The notes: generated by a model not told the origin, from the letters alone. A stretch of 64,000 nt of DNA from RPQJ01 sp044226195 (GCA_044226195.1 JBGAHO010000012.1:1-64000), one strand, 5' to 3'. Shown: positions 24,419 to 33,522, counted from the first letter of the stretch. Program-made: numbers and translations.

Positions 24419-26011
24419 TCACTCGCCGGGCATCCGCTCCGCCAGCATGTGCTGCATCTCGGGCGCGTCCGGCCCGGCATGCAGCTCGCGCGCGCGCTGC
24501 TCGATGCGCCGGTCCGCCTCCGTCGCCCGGTCGCGGTGACGCAGGTACTCCGTCCACGATCGCACCACGAAGCGCTCCGCATAGCGCTCCGGCTCGCCGA
24601 GGTCGCGATACACGCGCCAGAACTGCGCACCGTCGCGCTTGCGGGCCCGACCGAGCGCGCGCATCGCCGCGAGGAACTCCGTGCGGTCCTGTGAGCGGAT
24701 GCGGTAATTGACCTGCACCGCGATCGGGCCCTCCTCCTCCTCCGGCGTCAGGCCGACCTCGGGCGAGCCTGGCGATGGCGACGGCGTCGTCGCCTCGACT
24801 TCGCCGAGCCGCGCCGGCAGCCACTGCAGCAGCGCCGCGGACGCGGCGAGCGCGACGACACTGACGAGCAGGGCTCCCTGCAGCCCGAGATGGGTCGCCA
24901 CCGCGCCCCACAGCGCGCCGCCCGCCGCCATCGCGAGATTGAACACCAGCAGGTAGACGGCCATCGCGCGCGCCCGCACCCACGGCGGGATCGAGGTCTG
25001 CAGCGTCGTGACGTTGACGTTGCCGACGACCGCCCAGCCGGCGCCGGCGAATCCGAGCGCCAGCCAGACGACCGGCAGGACGACGGTTTGCGCCACCACG
25101 GCGACCGCGGCCGCATACAGCGTGGCCGACACGACGGCGACGGTGTTGATCGACCAGTACCGGCGCAGGCGCACGGCGGAAATGGCGCCGATCACGGCGC
25201 CCGTGCCGAGGCACGCGAGCAGCAGCCCGTAACCGTCCGCGTCGAGATGCAAGCGCTGGCGCGCGATCAGCGGCAGCAGCGCCCAGATGCCGCTCGCGGC
25301 ACCCACGAAGGCCAGCGTGCGCAGCAACTGCACGAGCATGTCCGGCGAGTGGCGCGTGTACTGCAGCGCGCTGCGCAACCCGACGAGCACGCGCTCCGGT
25401 GGCAGCGAACTCTCGCGCGGCCGGTAGCGCCAGCGCAGCAGCGCGAGCGTGGCCACCGTCATCAGCACGGCGCAGGTTGCGAACACCGTCACCGTGTCGG
25501 TGAACGCCACGATGGCACCGGCGAGCGCGGGACCCACCGCACGGGCCACGTTGAAGGACACGGCGCTGAGCGCGAGCGCGGCGAACAGCAGCGGTCGCGG
25601 CACGGCTTCCGCGAGCGTCGTGTGCATGGCCGGCGCCTGCAGCGCGTACGCCGCGCCAACCGCCGCGGTCATCAGCAGCAGGAGCACCGGCGTCATGTGG
25701 CCGGTGCCGGTCGAGACGGCCGTGACGAACGTGGCCACGCCGATGGAGACGTAGGTCGTGAGCAGGAGCACGCGACGATTGACGAGGTCCGCCAGCACGC
25801 CGCCCGGCAGGCCGAACAGGAAGATCGGCCCGCTCTGCGCGGTCTGGATCAGCGCCACCATCAGCGGCGACGGCGCGAGCGTCAGCATCAGCCAGGAGGC
25901 ACCGACCGTCTGCATCCACAGCGCGAGGTTGACCGCGAGGCCGGCGCACCACAACAGCCGGAAGTCCGGCAGGCGCAAGGGAGCGGCGGGGGAATCTTGG
26001 CCGTCGGTCAT
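24419..26011 (-). CDS. MFS transporter with a C-terminal ABM-like domain
   Basis: This 530-residue protein has an MFS_3 (EntS-like) transporter of about 400 residues with repeated hydrophobic segments, followed by a soluble tail of about 100 residues. The tail (about 432-530) reads VQVNYRIRSQDRTEFLAAM, then FWRVYRDLGEPERYAERFVV, a dimeric alpha/beta barrel pattern like antibiotic-biosynthesis monooxygenases. The fusion is known in exporters of this family. It lies in the inner membrane and probably exports a product or toxic intermediate. It is divergent from a crotonase across a near-perfect promoter box. Confidence 0.88.
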   Translation of the reverse strand: MTDGQDSPAAPLRLPDFRLLWCAGLAVNLALWMQTVGASWLMLTLAPSPLMVALIQTAQSGPIFLFGLPGGVLADLVNRRVLLLTTYVSIGVATFVTAVSTGTGHMTPVLLLLMTAAVGAAYALQAPAMHTTLAEAVPRPLLFAALALSAVSFNVARAVGPALAGAIVAFTDTVTVFATCAVLMTVATLALLRWRYRPRESSLPPERVLVGLRSALQYTRHSPDMLVQLLRTLAFVGAASGIWALLPLIARQRLHLDADGYGLLLACLGTGAVIGAISAVRLRRYWSINTVAVVSATLYAAAVAVVAQTVVLPVVWLALGFAGAGWAVVGNVNVTTLQTSIPPWVRARAMAVYLLVFNLAMAAGGALWGAVATHLGLQGALLVSVVALAASAALLQWLPARLGEVEATTPSPSPGSPEVGLTPEEEEGPIAVQVNYRIRSQDRTEFLAAMRALGRARKRDGAQFWRVYRDLGEPERYAERFVVRSWTEYLRHRDRATEADRRIEQRARELHAGPDAPEMQHMLAERMPGE

Positions 26012-26029
26012 CGGGATCGCGGGGTCGGA

Positions 26030-26052
26030 TATGCGAACGTCATTCGATTATA
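26030..26052. promoter_or_regulatory. bidirectional operator/promoter box, site 6 (best match)
   Basis: TATGCGAAC, GTC, ATTCGATTATA matches the recurring box at nearly every position. It lies between the MFS gene and a crotonase. The right arm contains TATAGT at 26049-26054 as a -10 element, and the crotonase ATG is at 26061. The left arm on the minus strand reads GTTCGCATATC and faces the MFS gene. Confidence 0.75.
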
Positions 26053-26060
26053 GTGCCCGC

Positions 26061-26846
26061 ATGACGCTCGACGTGACGCAATCGGACGGCGTGGCCTGCC
26101 TCGCGCTGCGCCATCCACCGGTGAATGCCCTCGGTCTCGAACTGCGCCGGGCGTTGGTGGAAACCCTCGAGCGTGTCGATGCCGACCCGTCGGTCTCGGC
26201 CGTCGTGCTGCACGGCGCGGGCAAGGGATTCTGCGCAGGAGGCGACCGCAGGGAATTCGGCACGCCCGCCGCCACGGCGCGGCCGACGCTGTCGCGCGAC
26301 GTGCTGAGTCGCATCGAGGCCTGTCGCAAGCCGGTGGTCGCCGCGATCCACGGCTTTGCGATGGGCGGCGGCCTCGAACTGGCCCTCGCCTGCCATGTCC
26401 GTGTCGCGGTCGCCTCGGCCCGCGTGGGACTGCCCGAAGTCGGCATCGGGCGCTTTCCGCTCTCGGGATCGCAGCGACTGCCGCGCCTGCTCGGCGTCGA
26501 GCGCGCGGCGGCATGGATGCTGCGGGCGGAGACGATGGCCGCCGCGCATCCCGACGCCGCACCCCTCTTCGACCACATCGTCGAACACGGGGACGATCTG
26601 CTGCCCGCGGCGCTCGAGTTGGCCCGTCAGTCGCTGCGTGCACCACCGCAGTTGCTGCGCCATCGCCCGCTCCCGGACGCGGATCCACTCGCAGCGCTCC
26701 GCAGCGTCGAGGCTCGAATGACGGGCGATGCGCTCTCGCCCGCGCATCGCGCGCTGCTCGCAGCACTGCACGCGGCGGTGGAATCGCCGGACTTCCAGGC
26801 TGGGCTGGATCGAGCGCAGGTCCTCTTCGACCAACTGGTCGGGTAG
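26061..26846 (+). CDS. enoyl-CoA hydratase (crotonase) with both glutamates
   Basis: This 261-residue crotonase has the first Glu in AMGGGLELALACH and the second in VGLPEVGIGRFPLSG, so hydratase activity is expected. FCAGGDRREF forms the oxyanion hole region. The C-terminal third is less conserved and proline-rich. The ATG lies only seven bases after a -10-like TATAGT, and there is no ribosome site, so the mRNA is probably leaderless. It is a single-gene unit, divergent from the MFS exporter and convergent with the nitronate monooxygenase gene. Confidence 0.85.
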   Translation: MTLDVTQSDGVACLALRHPPVNALGLELRRALVETLERVDADPSVSAVVLHGAGKGFCAGGDRREFGTPAATARPTLSRDVLSRIEACRKPVVAAIHGFAMGGGLELALACHVRVAVASARVGLPEVGIGRFPLSGSQRLPRLLGVERAAAWMLRAETMAAAHPDAAPLFDHIVEHGDDLLPAALELARQSLRAPPQLLRHRPLPDADPLAALRSVEARMTGDALSPAHRALLAALHAAVESPDFQAGLDRAQVLFDQLVG

Positions 26847-26863
26847 CGCCCCCGCGAGGTCCG

Positions 26864-27841
26864 TCAGGCGGGAACGGCGGATGCGAGCCGTCCGTGCACG
26901 ATCGCGCGCGCCTCGGCGACGATGCGTCCGATCAACTCTCCGCAGGTCGGCAGGTCGTTGACGAGTCCGACCGACATGCCGAGCGGGATGGCGCCACCGT
27001 CGACGTCGCCGCGGGCCATGGCTTCCATCCAGCGTGCGGCGCCGATGACGGGCAACAGGTCCTTGTGCGTGACCCCGCCCTGCTTCTCGCGCTCCAGCAC
27101 CTGAGTGCTCACGGCATTGCGCATCACCCGGCTCGAGTCGCCGTAGGACCGGCCGATCAGCACGGTGTCGCGCTCGCTCGATTCGAGGAACTTCGCCTTG
27201 AGCGTCGAGTGCAGCGGTGATTCCTGCGTCAACAGGAATCGCGTCCCCATGTTGATGCCCTCGGCCCCGAGGGCGAGTGCGGCGACGAAGCCACGTGCGT
27301 CGGCGATGCCGCCGCAGGCGACGACCGGGATCTTCAACTTCGAGGCAGCCGACGGGATCAGCACCAGCCCCGGCACGTCGTCCTCGCCCGGGTGTCCGGC
27401 GCATTCGAAGCCGTCGATGCTCACGGCATCGACGCCGAGGCTCTCGGCCTTGAGCGCATGCCGCACCGTCACGCACTTGTGCACGATCTTCACGCCTGCC
27501 GACTTCAGTCGCTCGATGTACCTGGACGGATTGCCGCCCGCCGTCTCGACGGCCGCGACACCCTCGTCGATGATCGCCGACACGTAGCCGTCGTAGTCGA
27601 GCCCGGTGTTGGCTGCCAGGATCGTGAGGTTCACGCCGAGCGGTCGGGAGGTCAGTGCGCGGGCCTTGCGGATCTCGGCCACAAGGTCCTGCGCGGTCGG
27701 CTGCGTGTGCGCCGAAACGAAACCGATGCCGCCCGCGTTCGCGACGGCCGCGGCCAGTTCCGCGCGCGCGGCCCAGCGCATGCCGCCCTGCAGGATCGGG
27801 TAGTCGATGCCGAGCAGTTCGGTGATTCGCGTCTTGAACAT
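26864..27841 (-). CDS. nitronate monooxygenase family protein (2-nitropropane dioxygenase-like)
   Basis: This 325-residue protein is a TIM-barrel FMN enzyme. It has the start YPILQGGMRWAARAELAAAV, HKCVTVRHALKAE, the GFECAGHPGEDD motif with the catalytic His, and the phosphate-binding GGIADARG and GAEGINMGTRFL. Members oxidise nitronates, and some act as enoyl reductases. It is the last gene of a three-gene operon with a crotonase and an SDR. A role in detoxifying a nitro compound is not supported by neighbours, so its true substrate is open. The ATG follows GAGGAA. Confidence 0.88.
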   Translation of the reverse strand: MFKTRITELLGIDYPILQGGMRWAARAELAAAVANAGGIGFVSAHTQPTAQDLVAEIRKARALTSRPLGVNLTILAANTGLDYDGYVSAIIDEGVAAVETAGGNPSRYIERLKSAGVKIVHKCVTVRHALKAESLGVDAVSIDGFECAGHPGEDDVPGLVLIPSAASKLKIPVVACGGIADARGFVAALALGAEGINMGTRFLLTQESPLHSTLKAKFLESSERDTVLIGRSYGDSSRVMRNAVSTQVLEREKQGGVTHKDLLPVIGAARWMEAMARGDVDGGAIPLGMSVGLVNDLPTCGELIGRIVAEARAIVHGRLASAVPA

Positions 27842-27851
27842 TCCGGCTTCC

Positions 27852-28649
27852 TCAGCGCCCCACGAATTGGGCGTCGCGCTTCTCGAGGAAGGACTGCACG
27901 CCTTCCTTCGCGTCCTCGGAGTTGTAGAGGCGGCGCTGCGTCGCGGCGATCTGCAGGTACGCCGCCTGCCAGCCGTGGGTGCCGGCGACACGGGCGTTCT
28001 CCATCGTCGCCTGCACGGCGAGCGGCGCCTGGCGACAGATCTTCTCGGCCAGTTCGATCGCGCGGGTCAGCTCCCGCCCGGTGGGCACGACCTCGGTGAC
28101 GAACTTCATGCGCAGGGCGTCCTGCGAATTGAACTCGTCGCCGGTCAGCAGGTATTTCATCGCATCGCCCCAGCCCGCGCGCTCGACCATGCGGAAGGTC
28201 GCGCCACACCCGGCCATGATCCCGCGCTTGACCTCGAGCTGCGAGAAGCGGCAGTTGTCAGCGGCGATGACCACGTCGGCCGCGAGCATCAGCTCGATGG
28301 CGACGGTGAAGCAGATGCCCTTCATGGCGGCCACGACGGGCTTGGTACGCAGCGGCGGCCGAAGGCTGAACGGATCGACCTCGCTGGTCGGCAGCAGCGG
28401 CTTGCCTTCCTTGCGCAGCGGCACGATGGTCGGCATGTCGAGGCCGGCGGTGAAGTGATCGCCTTCCGCGTACAGCACGCCGCAGCGCAGGTCGGCCGAT
28501 TCCTCGAGGCGCGTGTAAGCCGCGGCCAGTTCGTTGAACATCTTCGGCGTGAAGCCGTTGCGCTTCTCCGGCCGGTCGATGCCGATCAGCAGCAGGTTGC
28601 CGCGCTGCTCGGTCCGGACCTGTCCCAGCGGATCGCGTTCGGTGCTCAT
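27852..28649 (-). CDS. enoyl-CoA hydratase family protein
   Basis: This 265-residue crotonase has EGDHFTAGLDMP for the oxyanion hole, a Glu in CFTVAIELMLAADV and a second Glu in FSQLEVKRGIMAG. Both catalytic positions are kept, although the GGG of the first loop is changed to FTV. It probably hydrates an enoyl-CoA. The sequence ends SFLEKRDAQFVGR, a tail common to the longer crotonases of this window. It lies between the SDR and the nitronate monooxygenase gene with 9- and 10-base gaps. Confidence 0.85.
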   Translation of the reverse strand: MSTERDPLGQVRTEQRGNLLLIGIDRPEKRNGFTPKMFNELAAAYTRLEESADLRCGVLYAEGDHFTAGLDMPTIVPLRKEGKPLLPTSEVDPFSLRPPLRTKPVVAAMKGICFTVAIELMLAADVVIAADNCRFSQLEVKRGIMAGCGATFRMVERAGWGDAMKYLLTGDEFNSQDALRMKFVTEVVPTGRELTRAIELAEKICRQAPLAVQATMENARVAGTHGWQAAYLQIAATQRRLYNSEDAKEGVQSFLEKRDAQFVGR

Positions 28650-28658
28650 GGCCTGCCC

Positions 28659-29507
28659 TCAGTTCGAATAGTTGGTGCCGGAACTCAGCGCTTCCCAGGC
28701 GGTGATCTCGTCACCGAAGCGTGCCAGCTTGTTGCGTGCCGCAGCGACCGCGTCCGGGCCGAGCACGAAATGCACGGGCGGCTGCGGCGCATCGACGATC
28801 GCAATCACCGCGGCGGCGGCCTTGGCCGGATCGCCCTTCTGCGTGCCGTGATAATGCTCTTTCATGGCGCGCGGACGCGCGGCCGGCGTGCCGTCGTATT
28901 CCGGCAGCGTCTTCCTGGCGAGGACCAGCGAGCCGCCCGCGAAATTCGTGCGAAAGCCGCCCGGCTCGACGACCGTGATGCGGATGCCGAACGGGGCGAG
29001 TTCCCCGGCGAGGGCTTCGCTCAGGCCACTGACCGCGTGCTTGGCGGCGCAGTACAGGGCGACGCCCGGGATGCCGAGGATGCCGGCCATGGACGAGAAG
29101 TTCACGATGTGACCGGCCCGGCGCGCGCGAAACTGCGGCACCACGGCCTTGATGAGGTTGAGCGTGCCGAAGAAGTTCGTCTCCATGACGTGCCGTGCCT
29201 CGGCATCGTCGATCTCTTCGACCGCGCCCCCGAGGCCGTACCCCGCGTTGTTCACCAGCACGTCGATCGGTCCGACCTTTGCCTCGACCTCGGCCACGAG
29301 CGGCGCAATGGCCGCGGCGTCGGTGACGTCGAGGATGCGGCCGTGGGCCCGGCCCGGTGCCAGCGCCTCGAACGCCGACAACTGCGCCTTCTGGCGCATG
29401 GTGCCGATGACGGTGTCGCCGCGGGCCAGGATGGCCTGCGCGAGTTCGCGACCGAAGCCGGAGGACACGCCGGTGATCAGCCAGGTTCGGGTCCGCGCAG
29501 TGCTCAT
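28659..29507 (-). CDS. short-chain dehydrogenase/reductase
   Basis: This 282-residue SDR has ITGVSSGFG, NNAGYGLGG and YCAAKHAV, the pattern of classical SDRs of the 280-residue group with a C-terminal substrate domain. It should act on an alcohol or ketone with NAD(P). The ATG at 29507 has GGAGG seven bases upstream, which rules out a longer reading. It is the first gene of the minus-strand operon and faces the NTF2-CMD-sulfatase operon across a shared promoter box. Confidence 0.9.
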   Translation of the reverse strand: MSTARTRTWLITGVSSGFGRELAQAILARGDTVIGTMRQKAQLSAFEALAPGRAHGRILDVTDAAAIAPLVAEVEAKVGPIDVLVNNAGYGLGGAVEEIDDAEARHVMETNFFGTLNLIKAVVPQFRARRAGHIVNFSSMAGILGIPGVALYCAAKHAVSGLSEALAGELAPFGIRITVVEPGGFRTNFAGGSLVLARKTLPEYDGTPAARPRAMKEHYHGTQKGDPAKAAAAVIAIVDAPQPPVHFVLGPDAVAAARNKLARFGDEITAWEALSSGTNYSN

Positions 29508-29566
29508 GGGAACGCCTCCGGAGGGACCGCCGCGCCCGCGGGCCGACGGCTTTGACAAAGTTCAGA

Positions 29567-29589
29567 AATGCGTACAATGTTCGAAAACA
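29567..29589. promoter_or_regulatory. bidirectional operator/promoter box, site 7
   Basis: AATGCGTAC, AAT, GTTCGAAAACA lies between the divergent SDR and NTF2-like genes. The left arm and centre follow the recurring box; the outer right arm departs from ATTATA. A further half site, GTTCAGAAAT, lies immediately upstream at 29560-29569. Confidence 0.5.
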
Positions 29590-29630
29590 TGTTACCGGCC
29601 GCCCCGCGGCCCCGCAACACGGACCCGGCC

Positions 29631-30203
29631 ATGAGCGAACCCCGCGAGCTCGATGAACTGCGCCGCCGCATCGATCGTATCGAATCGATGCAATCGATCC
29701 AGCAGTTGCCCATCCGCTACGCCATCGCGGTCGACTCGCGCGACCTCGACGCCTGGGTCGGCCTGTTCGTCGAGGACGTGAATTGCGGCCGGCTCGGGCG
29801 GGGACGCGCGGTGCTCAAGGGCATCATCGACCCACAGGTGCGCACCTTCTACCGCTCGATCCACCAGATCTGCGGCCACCAGGTCGACTTCGTCGACGAC
29901 GACCACGCGACCGGCAAGGTCTATTGTCGCGCCGAACACGAAGACCGCGGCCGCTGGGTGGTCATGGCCATCTGCTATTTCGACGAGTACGAGCGCCGCG
30001 ATGGGCGCTGGTACTTCGTGCGCCGCAGGGAGCGGCACTGGTACTCGACGGACGTGCTCGCGCGCCCCGGCCAGCCGGTGTTCCAGAACTGGGACGCCTG
30101 GCCCGATGCGAAGCCCGAGCTGCCGCATGCGTTTCCGAGCTGGACGGCCTTCTGGAATGAAGGCGATCCGGCCACACCCGGCGTGCTGAGCAGCGCGCCC
30201 TGA
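29631..30203 (+). CDS. NTF2-like (SnoaL-type) protein
   Basis: This 190-residue protein begins with a short helix, then IQQLPIRYAIAVDSRDLDAWVGLFVEDVN, the typical opening of SnoaL/NTF2-like enzymes and ring-hydroxylating beta-subunit relatives. The cone-shaped fold is found in isomerases, dehydratases and hydrolases. I use the ATG at 29631; an in-frame ATG at 29589 overlaps the promoter box. It is the first gene of the second sulfatase operon. The catalytic role is unknown. Confidence 0.78.
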   Translation: MSEPRELDELRRRIDRIESMQSIQQLPIRYAIAVDSRDLDAWVGLFVEDVNCGRLGRGRAVLKGIIDPQVRTFYRSIHQICGHQVDFVDDDHATGKVYCRAEHEDRGRWVVMAICYFDEYERRDGRWYFVRRRERHWYSTDVLARPGQPVFQNWDAWPDAKPELPHAFPSWTAFWNEGDPATPGVLSSAP

Positions 30204-30226
30204 TCCACGATCCGCGGGGGACGACG

Positions 30227-30646
30227 ATGAGCGACAAGTGGCAAGCCGGTCACGACCTGATGGTGAGCATGATGGGCCCGCAATTCGCGGCCGCCGTCGA
30301 AGGTGCGGCAAATGCCGGAAACTTCGGCGCCGACATCGCGCGCCTGGCGATCGAGTTTCCGTTCGGCAGCGTGTGGGGCCGACCGGGCCTCGACCGCAAG
30401 AGCCGGAGCATCGCGGTCATCGCCTCGCTCATCACGCAGGGCATGCCGAACGAGCTGAAGAACCACGTGCGCTTCGGGCTCAACAACGGACTCACGCCGG
30501 TCGAACTGCAGGAGATCCTGATCCAGGTCCTGCCCTACGTCGGGTTCCCGGCCATCGCCGAGGCCACGACCTCCGTCATCGAAGTGCTGCGTGAGCGCGG
30601 GCTCGACGACGGCGTGAAGACGGCGGCCGAAAACAAGACCCTGTAA
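30227..30646 (+). CDS. carboxymuconolactone decarboxylase (CMD) family protein
   Basis: This 139-residue helical protein has the CMD/AhpD core: RKSRSIAVIASLITQGMPNELKNHV followed by GLTPVELQEILIQVLPYVGFP. The CxxC pair of AhpD peroxidases is absent, so a redox role is unlikely. CMD proteins act as lactone decarboxylases or have unassigned roles in catabolic operons. It lies 23 bases after the NTF2-like gene and 12 bases before the sulfatase. Confidence 0.88.
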   Translation: MSDKWQAGHDLMVSMMGPQFAAAVEGAANAGNFGADIARLAIEFPFGSVWGRPGLDRKSRSIAVIASLITQGMPNELKNHVRFGLNNGLTPVELQEILIQVLPYVGFPAIAEATTSVIEVLRERGLDDGVKTAAENKTL

Positions 30647-30658
30647 TCGGCGCGCGAC

Positions 30659-32911
30659 ATGAAGTCGCTGGTCGTACTGGCGGCGTTCGGCTGTACGGTG
30701 GCAGCCGCGGCGGACCTGCCGCCCCCGTCCTGGCCGGCACTACCGAAGGCGCCGCCCGGTGCACCTACGGTCGTACTGGTCATGACGGACGACGTCGGCT
30801 TCGGTGCCTCGAGCACCTTCGGCGGTCCCGTCGCCACGCCGACCCTCGATCGCCTCGCCCGCGACGGCGTGCGCTACAACACGATGCACACGACGGGCAT
30901 CTGTTCGCCGACGCGGGCCGCGTTGCTCACCGGCCGCAATCACACGGCGGTCGGCATGGGAAACGTGACCGATGCAGCCACGGGCTACGAGGGCTACACG
31001 AGCATCATCCCGAAATCGGCCGGGAGCGTCGCACGTGTGCTGCGTGACGCCGGCTATTCGACCGCGATGTTCGGCAAGAGCCATGGCGTCCCGTCGTGGG
31101 AGACCGGCCCCGCCGGGCCCTTCGAGCATTGGCCGACGGGTCTCGGGTTCCAGCACTTCTACGGTTTCCTGAGCGGCGACACCAACCAGTTCTCCCCCGC
31201 CCTGTACGACGACACGCGCCCGATCGATCCGTCGCGGGATCGCCCCGACTACATCCTCGACCGGGACCTCGCCGACCAGGCCATCGCGTGGATGCGCCAG
31301 CAGGCGGCGGCGGCACCGGGCCGTCCGCAGTTCGTCTATTTCGCACCCGGCACGTCGCACGCGCCGCACCACGCGCCGCGCGATTGGATCGAGCGATATC
31401 GCGGCGCGTTCGACGCCGGCTGGGACGAGACGCGCCGGGCCACGCTGGCGCGCCAGAAGAAACTCGGCATCGTGCCGAAGGACACGCATCTCGCAGCGCG
31501 CTTCGAGCCGATCCCGGACTGGTCCGCGCTGACACCGACGCAGCGACAGGTCTACGCGCGCGAGATGGAGGTCTACGCCGGGGCACTTTCGTTCGCGGAC
31601 CACGAGATCGGTCGCGTGATCGACGCAGCACATGCGCTCTTCGGGGACAACGTGCTGGTCATCTACCTGCAGGGCGACAATGGTGCCAGCGCCGAGGCCG
31701 GGATCGACGGCACGCTGAACGAGCACGGCATCCTCAATGCGATCAACCTGCCGGTCGAGGCCATGGCCCGGCACCTCGACGAGATGGGCGGGCCGCTGAC
31801 CTACGGCCATTACTCGATCGGCTGGGCGAGCGCGATGAACACGCCCTTCCCGCTCGCGAAGCAGTTGCCGTCGCACCTCGGCGCCGTCCGCAACGCCATG
31901 GTGATCGAATGGCCCGGGCACACGACCCAGCCGGAGCGGATCCGCTCGCAGTTCGCCCACGTGACCGACCTCATGCCGACGATCCTCGACGCCGCAGGCG
32001 TGGCGCTGCCCAACGCAATCGACGGCGTCGAGCAGCAGCCGCTCGACGGCTTCAGCCTGCGCCCGACGTTCACCGATCCGTCGGCGCCCGAGCTGCACCG
32101 GACGCAGTTCTTCGCGATCTGGGACAACCTCGGGCTCTATCACGACGGCTGGTGGGCGGGGACGTGGCCGCACGCGTTTCCTTGGGTCTTTCCGCCCTAC
32201 GCACCGACGCAGATCGACGGTCGGCAGTGGCAGCTGTTCGACCTGCGCCACGATTTCAGCCAGTCGCGCGACGTGGCGGCCAGCCACCCGGAGAAGCTCG
32301 CCGAACTGCAGCGTCTGTTCTGGGCGGAAGCCGAGCGGGCCCACGCCTTGCCGATCCATCGCCACGAAGGGCGCGCAGGCATGCCGTCGAACTTTACCGG
32401 GGCGACTCGCGTGAGCTTCACGGGTCCGCAGGCGCGTCTGCCCGAAGAGGCCGCGCCGTCGCTGATCGCGCGCTCGTTCGTGCTGAACGCCCGGGTCACG
32501 ATCCCGGACGGTGGCGCGCACGGCGTGCTGATGGCCATCGGCGGTCGTTTCGGCGGCTTGAGCTGGTACCTGCACGACGGCCGACCCGCGCTGCACTACA
32601 ACCTCGCGGGCGTGCAGCGCTTCGAAATCCAGTCCGGTGATGCGCTGCCGGCGGGCGAACACGAATTGGGGGCCGAGATCGTGGCATCGCCGCAGCGCGG
32701 CGGGCCGGCGACGATCACCCTGCGCGTCGACGGACACGTGGTCGCAAGCGGAGCGATTCCCCGCACGCTGGGCTTCCGCTACTCGCTCGACGAGACGCTC
32801 GACGTCGGCAGCGACGAAGGGACGCCGGTCACCGAGGACTATGCGTCACCGGCGCGATTCTCCGGCGAACTGCACGAACTGACGATCGACTTTCCGGCCG
32901 TGGCGCAGTGA
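30659..32911 (+). CDS. secreted arylsulfatase
   Basis: This 750-residue sulfatase has a signal peptide (hydrophobic residues 3-18 ending AAAAD), so it is exported. ICSPTRAALLTGRN carries the formylglycine cysteine at about 82. VMTDDVGFG gives metal ligands and YLQGDNGASAEAG follows. A C-terminal beta-rich domain of about 150 residues matches the one in the first sulfatase of this window, so the two are paralogues. It hydrolyses a sulfate ester outside the cytoplasm. The operon partners here are NTF2-like and CMD proteins in place of EthD and DUF1214. Confidence 0.93.
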   Translation: MKSLVVLAAFGCTVAAAADLPPPSWPALPKAPPGAPTVVLVMTDDVGFGASSTFGGPVATPTLDRLARDGVRYNTMHTTGICSPTRAALLTGRNHTAVGMGNVTDAATGYEGYTSIIPKSAGSVARVLRDAGYSTAMFGKSHGVPSWETGPAGPFEHWPTGLGFQHFYGFLSGDTNQFSPALYDDTRPIDPSRDRPDYILDRDLADQAIAWMRQQAAAAPGRPQFVYFAPGTSHAPHHAPRDWIERYRGAFDAGWDETRRATLARQKKLGIVPKDTHLAARFEPIPDWSALTPTQRQVYAREMEVYAGALSFADHEIGRVIDAAHALFGDNVLVIYLQGDNGASAEAGIDGTLNEHGILNAINLPVEAMARHLDEMGGPLTYGHYSIGWASAMNTPFPLAKQLPSHLGAVRNAMVIEWPGHTTQPERIRSQFAHVTDLMPTILDAAGVALPNAIDGVEQQPLDGFSLRPTFTDPSAPELHRTQFFAIWDNLGLYHDGWWAGTWPHAFPWVFPPYAPTQIDGRQWQLFDLRHDFSQSRDVAASHPEKLAELQRLFWAEAERAHALPIHRHEGRAGMPSNFTGATRVSFTGPQARLPEEAAPSLIARSFVLNARVTIPDGGAHGVLMAIGGRFGGLSWYLHDGRPALHYNLAGVQRFEIQSGDALPAGEHELGAEIVASPQRGGPATITLRVDGHVVASGAIPRTLGFRYSLDETLDVGSDEGTPVTEDYASPARFSGELHELTIDFPAVAQ

Positions 32912-32943
32912 TGTGCGACCTTCGCGAGCCCGGCGCCGATCCT

Positions 32944-33522
32944 TCAGGCCTTCGGCCGGTATGCGTCGGGCCAGAGGATCTGCACGATCGGGCTCTCCGG
33001 CGCGTAGGAATGGCACGAACCGACCAGCCCGCGGCTGCCCTCGCCGCGCGTACCGTACGTATCGAGCAACGCCTCGCGTCCCTGGTTGCGCTTGCTGCCC
33101 GCGACCGCCTGCACGGCCACGTTGGCCATCGTGTCGATCAGCGCGAGGATGTGCGTGCAGCCGGCGGTGCCGCCGACGCGCGCGCGGACTTCCTTCTTGA
33201 ATCCCCCGGCCACGCTGAGCCCGACCAGCCGCCGCATATTGGGCGGGACCTCGCGACAGCGTGGATACGGTGCGGCGTCCGTGCTGCAGGCCACCTCGCG
33301 GATGGTGAGCTGGTCGTCGACCGTCAGGCGCAGCCACATCTCGTGCGCCGGGTCGCCCCGCTTGACCGTGCCGCGCCAGTCGTTGCTCGTGTCGTATCCG
33401 CGCACGTCGGTCAGGTGCCCCTCGATGTCGACGAGCCCGTCGTCCCGCAGGTGGCCTTCGCAGGTGATCGTCCGTCTCGTCAGCAGTTCGCGCGGTCGGG
33501 CAGCGGGCAACGGCATGGGCAC
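32944..33522 (-). CDS. DUF2889 protein
   Basis: This 192-residue protein matches DUF2889: an N-terminal RRTITCEGHLRDDGLVDIEGHLTD, then MWLRLTVDDQLTIREV and a cysteine-histidine motif in GGTAGCTHILALIDTM. No function is known for the family. The GTG at 33522 and an ATG at 33516 are both possible starts, since GGAG lies at a usable distance from each. It is a single-gene unit, convergent with the sulfatase and divergent from an SDR, and its promoter lacks the recurring box. Confidence 0.8.
   Translation of the reverse strand: MPMPLPAARPRELLTRRTITCEGHLRDDGLVDIEGHLTDVRGYDTSNDWRGTVKRGDPAHEMWLRLTVDDQLTIREVACSTDAAPYPRCREVPPNMRRLVGLSVAGGFKKEVRARVGGTAGCTHILALIDTMANVAVQAVAGSKRNQGREALLDTYGTRGEGSRGLVGSCHSYAPESPIVQILWPDAYRPKA

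Noticed and set aside
27852..28649. Counting this crotonase among those without glutamates
   Set aside because: Although the first loop lost its glycines, Glu is present in VAIELMLAAD and in FSQLEVKRG, so hydratase chemistry remains likely.
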